Positions 59,703 to 64,000 of a stretch of 64,000 nucleotides of DNA are shown here, piece by piece (the first letter of the stretch is position 1; each line of letters begins with the position of its first letter). Below the pieces are notes generated by a model, which worked only from the letters and a program-made list of their open reading frames with translations, had not been told where the DNA came from and did no database searches. Location of the stretch: NCBI RefSeq assembly GCF_000092025.1, contig NC_003064.2, positions 478,869 through 542,868 of the forward strand, given 5' to 3'. The position numbers and the translations under genes were made by a program. Source of the DNA: Agrobacterium fabrum str. C58. GTDB lineage: Bacteria; Pseudomonadota; Alphaproteobacteria; Rhizobiales; Rhizobiaceae.

Positions 59703-60077
59703 ATGTTCACCCACGTCATGATCGGCAGCAACAATCTTGAGCGTGCAAGAGACTTCTACGATGCGACCTTCGTCGCGCTCGGCGGTAAGCCCGGAGAAAT
59801 CGATGCGAGAGGCCGACTTATCTATGCTCACGAAGGGGGGCGGCTGATGATCACGAAACCGATCGACGGTAAGCCGGCGACCGCAGCCAACGGTGGGACG
59901 ATCGGGATCGCGGCGGCAAGTCCTGACCATGTCCTGGCGTGGCATGCCGCTGGCGTCTCGCACGGCGGCACGGCAGTCGAGAGTCTGCCTCTGGAGCGTC
60001 CTACCGGGGCATTTGTCGCATATCTTCGCGACCCTGACGGCAATAAACTGACGGCGCGAACACCACCGACAAAATGA
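59703..60077 (+). CDS. VOC-superfamily (glyoxalase/dioxygenase fold) protein
   Basis: A 124-aa single-unit VOC protein. It begins MFTHVMIGSNNLERARDFYD and has a typical His in the first strand, then GRLMITKPIDGKPATAANGG, HAAGVSHGGTAVE and the end FVAYLRDPDGNKLTA. The DPDGN(x)L motif with its acidic metal ligand position is characteristic of the lactoylglutathione lyase-related family. It may act on a small organic or glutathione adduct. A clear aggaga lies before its ATG. It is co-directional with the AraC gene. Confidence 0.9.
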   Translation: MFTHVMIGSNNLERARDFYDATFVALGGKPGEIDARGRLIYAHEGGRLMITKPIDGKPATAANGGTIGIAAASPDHVLAWHAAGVSHGGTAVESLPLERPTGAFVAYLRDPDGNKLTARTPPTK

Positions 60078-60242
60078 CACGGGTTGCTATTGCCCGCGTG
60101 ATGTCTCGCCGCCGAATGACCTTAATTGAAAGGTTGCGGGGACACGCGCCAAGCTCCACTATGGCGCCTTCGGTAGCATTAAAAACGGGCGCTGCCGCTG
60201 TGGGCTTGAATGTCCGTGCCCGCAATTTGAAAGGAGGACACA

Positions 60243-60470
60243 ATGTCTTCCCGCGTCCACACAATCGGCTTCAATCCCGCCATCAATCTCATTCTCAATC
60301 AGATGCTGCACAAAGCTGAATATGTCACTTCGAGGATGAAACCGCTCTCCGGTCCACTATCGAGGCAATCGCATGCTGTGCTGCACCGGTTCTTGTCTGG
60401 TGTAATGTGCCCGGCCGATGCCGATCTTCCATCGGGCCCTGAGCCCCTATTCGCTTTCGGACGTCCTTAG
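60243..60470 (+). CDS. candidate small protein with strong ribosome binding site, 75 aa
   Basis: A 75-aa frame with an excellent ribosome binding site (aaaggagg, five bases before the ATG). It starts SSRVHTIGFNPAINLILNQM and has no recognised domain; the later part (GVMCPADADLPSGPEPLF) is Pro/Gly/Asp-rich. The strong signal argues for translation, but the frame may be only the start of a broken gene. Treat as tentative. Confidence 0.3.
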   Translation: MSSRVHTIGFNPAINLILNQMLHKAEYVTSRMKPLSGPLSRQSHAVLHRFLSGVMCPADADLPSGPEPLFAFGRP

Positions 60471-60565
60471 TCTCAAAGGCGAACCGGCGTCGATCGCCGT
60501 TGCCGCCACAGGGCTATGAGCGTTGCGGCGCAACCGGTCCTGTAAAAGCGTGCATCATGGCCGCC

Positions 60566-60685
60566 GGATTCTCTCAGCCTGAAAATGGCAACAAGGATAC
60601 ACTCGTCCATATCTCTGCCGTCGAGTGCGCTGAAATGTGCGAGCTCCTTGGCGATCGGAGGAACTGCAACCTCCAGTCAGCCTGA
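60566..60685 (+). pseudogene. decayed CspA-family cold-shock remnant
   Basis: The plus strand reads GFSQPENGNKDTLVHISAVE, then CAEMCELLGDRRNCNLQSA, against the intact copy at 27063-27272, which has [30 protein letters not shown] and ends SACNLQSA. About 15 residues before the conserved end are missing and several conserved residues are altered. The first RNP1 part is absent upstream. It is a pseudogene of a cold-shock protein. Confidence 0.8.
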
Positions 60686-60757
60686 CCGGCCTCGCTCGCT
60701 GACGACCAAATTTGATGAGCGCCCGACAAAGCTTGCCGGAGCGACCGGGTTGGCACG

Positions 60758-61654
60758 CTAATAGGCCATTTGCGCGCGCAGACGCGGCGTGATCCAGTTC
60801 AGGAAGCGTCGCACTTTCATTGGCATAGGATCGACTGGCCCATGGACGACATTAACGGGCAGCGGTTCAGGCGCGAATTCGCTGAGGACCTCCTGCAAGG
60901 CGCCGGACTTAATCTGATCGGCCACCTGGTAGGAGAGCACGCGGATGATGCCGATACCTGATACTGCCGCCCGAATTGCCGCCTCCGTCGTGTTGACCGC
61001 GAACCTTGCTCTTGGTTCGACGTTGAAGGCGGTCACGTCGCGGCGGTAGCGCACTTCTGGTGCAGTCGCAAAGCCTTGGAAACTTATTCCGTCGTGTCGA
61101 GCGAGATCGTCGGGTTGAAGCGGAACGCCTCGGCAAGCGAGATAGTCGGGGCTGGCGCAAACCACCCGGCGTACGGCGCCGACGCGTGTGGCGATCAGCG
61201 CGCTATCGGCTAGATGGCCAATGCGCAGGGCGACATCGACGTGCTCATCTGCCAGACTTATCTGTCGATCAGCCAATGTCAGCCGCAGGTCGATTTCCTG
61301 ATGTTCCCTCAGGAATTCCAGGGCAATCGGCAGAACATGGCGTTCCCCGAAGGCAATCGGTGCGGTCATATGCAGCCCTCCACGCAGCGCGCCATGGGCA
61401 CCGCTGACCTCTTCTTCCGCTACGTCCAGTGCTTCCAGGATACGCCTTGACGCAGCGACATAGTTTCGTCCTTCATCCGTCAAAGTCAGGCCACGGCGGG
61501 TACGAAGCACCAGACGGGCACCGAGATGCTTTTCAAGGTCGGCGACCTTGCGACTGACCGTGGCGAGCGGCGCATGCAAGCGCCGGGCTCCCGCCGATAG
61601 GCTGCCGGCATCGACCACGGCAAGCAGCACCGACATCGCATCAAATCGATCCAT
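60758..61654 (-). CDS. LysR-family transcriptional regulator
   Basis: A 298-aa LTTR. The N-terminal helix-turn-helix is SVLLAVVDAGSLSAGARRLHAPLATVSRKVADLEKHLGARLV in pattern (about residues 8-50), followed by TRRGLTLTDEG. The C-terminal effector domain (about 90-290) includes IALEFLREHQEIDLRLTLAD, VDVALRIGHLADSALIATRVG and VSGIGIIRVLSYQVADQIKSG, as in CrgA/DmlR-type regulators. The start at 61654 has aagga upstream. It is divergent from the metallo-beta-lactamase-fold gene (128-base gap) and probably controls it. Confidence 0.94.
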   Translation of the reverse strand: MDRFDAMSVLLAVVDAGSLSAGARRLHAPLATVSRKVADLEKHLGARLVLRTRRGLTLTDEGRNYVAASRRILEALDVAEEEVSGAHGALRGGLHMTAPIAFGERHVLPIALEFLREHQEIDLRLTLADRQISLADEHVDVALRIGHLADSALIATRVGAVRRVVCASPDYLACRGVPLQPDDLARHDGISFQGFATAPEVRYRRDVTAFNVEPRARFAVNTTEAAIRAAVSGIGIIRVLSYQVADQIKSGALQEVLSEFAPEPLPVNVVHGPVDPMPMKVRRFLNWITPRLRAQMAY

Positions 61655-61782
61655 CTTATCCTTCCATAATTTGAGAGGAACATTCCTGAAATTCCACGAT
61701 ACCCTATCCATTTTGGATATCCTAGCTTTCATGATGTCGAGGGAACGCCGCCAGTCGCCCTCCCAAGGTCAGGAGAAAGTTC

Positions 61783-62754
61783 ATGCCCCTACTCTCACGT
61801 CGCACCTTTGCCAGCGCTCTTCCCCTTGGTTTGCTTGCGGGAGGACTAATCGGCGTCGGAAAGGCCATTTCCGCAACACCGGATCGTGCTGTCACTCTAG
61901 CCACCGTAACGCCGCTGGCGCAGATCAGCATTGGTCGCTTTACTGTGACGGCACTGGCGGACGGCTATGCAGACATGCCGTACAACTTTTTCCCCGGGCG
62001 CGAGCCGGGTGAAGTCGAAAAGGCGGCCGCGGTCGAGTTCACAGCCCGGAAAAGCGGGGTGCGCTTTCTCTTTAACCAGTATCTCATCGATGACGGCCAA
62101 CGCCGTATTCTAATCGATGCTGGTGCAGCGGGCTCAATCGGCCAGACAGGCAAATTGCCCCAGGCACTCGCCGCTCTTGGTCTGCAGCGCGACCAGATAG
62201 ATGCGGTGATCGTAACTCATATGCACCAGGACCATATGGGAGGCCTGATCGCCGGCGGCAAAAACAACTACCCCGGTGCGGAGCTTTATATCGATGGTCG
62301 CGACGTCAAGCATTGGACTGACCCGGCAAAGCGCAGCGGTGCACCCGTGTATCTGCAAACCAGCTTTAGTATGGCAGAAGAGGTCGTGCGCCTGTACCCG
62401 CGGTTACAGGCCATTGATAGAGAGCGTGATATCATCCCCGGTGTCTCGATCGTCGATTTGACGGGCCATACGCCCGGGCACATCGGCGTGCGAATAGAAG
62501 ATGACGGCAAAAGCCTGATCATGGTTTCGGACATGATTTTTCCGGTGGTACATCCAGCAGCGACGGATGTATTCTTCCTGTTCGAGCAGGACCGGATAGC
62601 AGCCAAGGCAATGCGCGACCGCTTTTTTCCACGCGCGGCCTCAGAAGGTGCGCTCATTGCTGCTACACATATGCCGTTTCCGGGGCTCGGCCGGGTCGTT
62701 TCAGACCGTGGTGAGATGCGGTGGGAAGTCGCGGATTGGGCGTTTCAGGATTGA
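61783..62754 (+). CDS. Tat-exported metallo-beta-lactamase-fold hydrolase
   Basis: A 323-aa exported MBL-fold protein. It begins with a twin-arginine type signal (LSRRTFASALPLGLLAGG). The metal site is THMHQDHMGGLIAG (HxHxDH), then LTGHTPGHIGVRI, VSDMIFP with the bridging Asp, and a final His in THMPFPGLG. It belongs to the large group of exported MBL proteins of unknown or lactonase-like activity. It is followed 34 bases later by a PNPOx-fold gene and is divergent from a LysR regulator. The substrate is unknown; a quorum-signal lactone or an ester is possible. Confidence 0.9.
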   Translation: MPLLSRRTFASALPLGLLAGGLIGVGKAISATPDRAVTLATVTPLAQISIGRFTVTALADGYADMPYNFFPGREPGEVEKAAAVEFTARKSGVRFLFNQYLIDDGQRRILIDAGAAGSIGQTGKLPQALAALGLQRDQIDAVIVTHMHQDHMGGLIAGGKNNYPGAELYIDGRDVKHWTDPAKRSGAPVYLQTSFSMAEEVVRLYPRLQAIDRERDIIPGVSIVDLTGHTPGHIGVRIEDDGKSLIMVSDMIFPVVHPAATDVFFLFEQDRIAAKAMRDRFFPRAASEGALIAATHMPFPGLGRVVSDRGEMRWEVADWAFQD

Positions 62755-62788
62755 GGACAGATTCGTCCGCCGGGAAGAGGTGTATACC

Positions 62789-63358
62789 ATGAGCAGATAT
62801 CTGGATATTGCCACGACACCGTCTGTCGCCGTCGCGCAGCAGCACTATGGCAGCGCCGATCAGTGGGCACGGGTTGCCGCACGCGGTAGCGCAGATGAAA
62901 CTGCCCAGAGCCAGCACCTCGGCCCGGCCGAAGCGGCTTTCATACGGGAGCGCGACGGTTTTTATCTTGCCAGCGTCTCTGAAAGCTGCTGGCCATACGT
63001 CCAATATCGCGGAGGCCCGGCCGGCTTTCTGCTCCCGCTTGGGCCCACGCTATTGGGCTTTGCGGATTTTCGTGGAAACCGACAATACATCACTACGGGA
63101 AATGTCAGCGTCAACGACCGCGTCTCTCTGTTTCTCATGGATTATGCTCACCGCCGCCGACTGAAAATCTTCGGACATGTGCGCGTCATTGACGCAAACG
63201 ATGACCAGGAGCTGGCCGCGCGCCTGACGATGCCGGATTATCCTGCACGGGTGGAAAGACTGATACTGATTGCCGTGGAGGCATACGATTGGAACTGTCC
63301 TCAGCACATTACACCTCGCTTTACGTTGGCGGAGTTGGAGCGCTGGAGATTGGAGTGA
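62789..63358 (+). CDS. pyridoxamine 5'-phosphate oxidase-fold protein
   Basis: A 189-aa PNPOx-like protein. Typical segments are EAAFIRERDGFYLASVSES, WPYVQYRGGPAGFLL, TLLGFADFRGNRQYITTGNV and DRVSLFLMDYAHRRRLKIFGHVRV, then VEAYDWNCPQHITPRF. The last motif (DWNCPQHI) is characteristic of a subgroup usually annotated as PNPOx-family flavoproteins rather than true pyridoxine oxidases. It may bind FMN or F420-like cofactors. It starts 34 bases after the MBL gene and is probably co-transcribed with it. Confidence 0.88.
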   Translation: MSRYLDIATTPSVAVAQQHYGSADQWARVAARGSADETAQSQHLGPAEAAFIRERDGFYLASVSESCWPYVQYRGGPAGFLLPLGPTLLGFADFRGNRQYITTGNVSVNDRVSLFLMDYAHRRRLKIFGHVRVIDANDDQELAARLTMPDYPARVERLILIAVEAYDWNCPQHITPRFTLAELERWRLE

Positions 63359-64000
63359 CGTGGATCGCGCGGCTTTCTTCCTGACACCCTCGTGCCCATC
63401 GTGATCACTATCAAGGCGTTGTGCGCCGGTCGGAGTTGTCAACAAGCGGAAGAGCAAGCCCCCGGCGTCACCAAATAGTGCTACTGGCCTTATCCAATAT
63501 GACAACCCGAAAATCGCATTGTCGGGGCGGCCGGCGGGCAAGGTCGCAGCGTTTGCCTCCAAAGCCAGCGCTCATGGGTGCGTACATGGGGCAGGAATGT
63601 TGGACTTCCCCAGCCACCACGCCTTGGAATCTGGGTGCAAAGATCGTCAGTGTTCCTCTTGAATGGGGCCTGGCAAAAGAACGTGTCTGCGCCTTGGAAA
63701 GTTCGGCCAGCACACACCACGTTCTCGGCACGCTCGAAAACGCCGACAGGATTACCGCCAAGCCTGAAGTTTGTGATGCTCTCCCAGCAATTTCTTCTCA
63801 CCCTCGTTGTGACGTGCAGCGAAAACCAAGATGTGCACGAAGTTCCCCGTATTTTTGGCACGGAACAGCAGCACACTCGAGAATCGGGTGGCCGTCGGTG
63901 AACTCTACAAATCCGGGTTTTGCGGTGCCGGCACCTTCAAAAGCCTAGCGGCGCTCCAAGATCGCCTCCAAAACGGGCGGCGACGTTCACTAAGCCAAGG
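63359..64000. other. end of window without a supported gene
   Basis: About 640 bases. Several overlapping open frames are present, but none has a convincing start and none is recognisable. I see no terminator, repeat or insertion-sequence end. It may contain decayed sequence or the beginning of something beyond the window. Confidence 0.35.

Larger units (their letters stand above)
60078..60757. other. intergenic stretch with a small candidate frame and a cold-shock remnant
   Basis: About 680 bases between the VOC gene and the LysR gene stop. Apart from the 75-aa candidate (60243-60470) and the cold-shock remnant (60566-60685), I see no supported gene. The presence of the remnant suggests the stretch is decaying sequence. 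Confidence 0.4.

Noticed and set aside
1..64000. CRISPR arrays, tRNA or rRNA genes, replication origin, prophage or intact insertion sequences
   Set aside because: Looked for repeats with regular spacing, tRNA-like cloverleaf sequences and transposase or phage motifs by eye; none was found, though a computational search could still reveal weak cases.

Overview
The window looks like an accessory or chromid/plasmid segment of a Rhizobiaceae-type alphaproteobacterium (Rhizobium/Agrobacterium relatives). The reasons are fairly high G+C, an EcfG-like (ECF15-type) sigma factor, a KaiC-like ATPase paired with a hybrid histidine kinase, rhizobial-type small cold-shock and stress proteins, many HAAT-type ABC transporters, and dense short operons each with its own regulator. 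This assignment comes from protein character only; no rRNA, tRNA, origin, CRISPR or intact insertion sequence was seen.

Layout. 0.2-5.7 kb is a stress block: EcfG-like sigma factor, a truncated DUF892 remnant, a PepSY protein / YflT-like protein / KatE catalase operon, and an intact DUF892 protein closed by a clear terminator. 6.4-7.2 kb holds a haloacetate-dehalogenase-like hydrolase. 7.5-14.2 kb is a TetR repressor divergent from an xdhC/paoABC-type molybdenum aldehyde oxidoreductase operon, with a MocA-like cytidylyltransferase convergent to it. 14.3-19.4 kb has envelope and signalling genes (BPL_N protein, Tyr-rich secreted protein, small membrane protein, PepSY protein with a two-component pair). 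19.7-22.2 kb is gamma-glutamyltransferase plus GST. 22.5-28.3 kb is a KaiC-like/hybrid-kinase operon, small proteins, CspA and a J-domain protein. 28.7-32.3 kb has a conserved 459-aa protein, an EamA remnant and an FAD oxidoreductase.

32.7-41.0 kb is one long minus-strand organosulfur operon: msuE, sfnG, a complete branched-chain-type ABC transporter, and sfnB. Its proteins are strikingly poor in Met and Cys, as expected for genes expressed under sulfur starvation.

44.0-52.8 kb is an amide/nitrile module: an AmiC-like cytoplasmic sensor, an AmiR-like ANTAR antiterminator, a Tat-exported binding protein with two permeases and two ATPases, and a tandem carbon-nitrogen hydrolase whose second domain has lost its cysteine. 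Two leader terminators, one before the sensor gene and one before the transporter genes, are each overlapped by a small hairpin with an A1/G4 hexaloop. That is the geometry expected for ANTAR-controlled attenuation.

52.8-63.4 kb carries decayed dehydrogenase fragments, a pyridine-nucleotide-disulfide oxidoreductase with a DUF4126 protein, a tightly overlapping AaeXAB-like efflux operon with a divergent AraC regulator, a VOC protein, a cold-shock remnant, and a LysR regulator divergent from a Tat-exported metallo-beta-lactamase-fold protein plus a PNPOx-fold protein. Fragments of at least six genes (DUF892, EamA, MDR dehydrogenase, Fe-ADH, SDR, Csp) mark this as a rearranged region.
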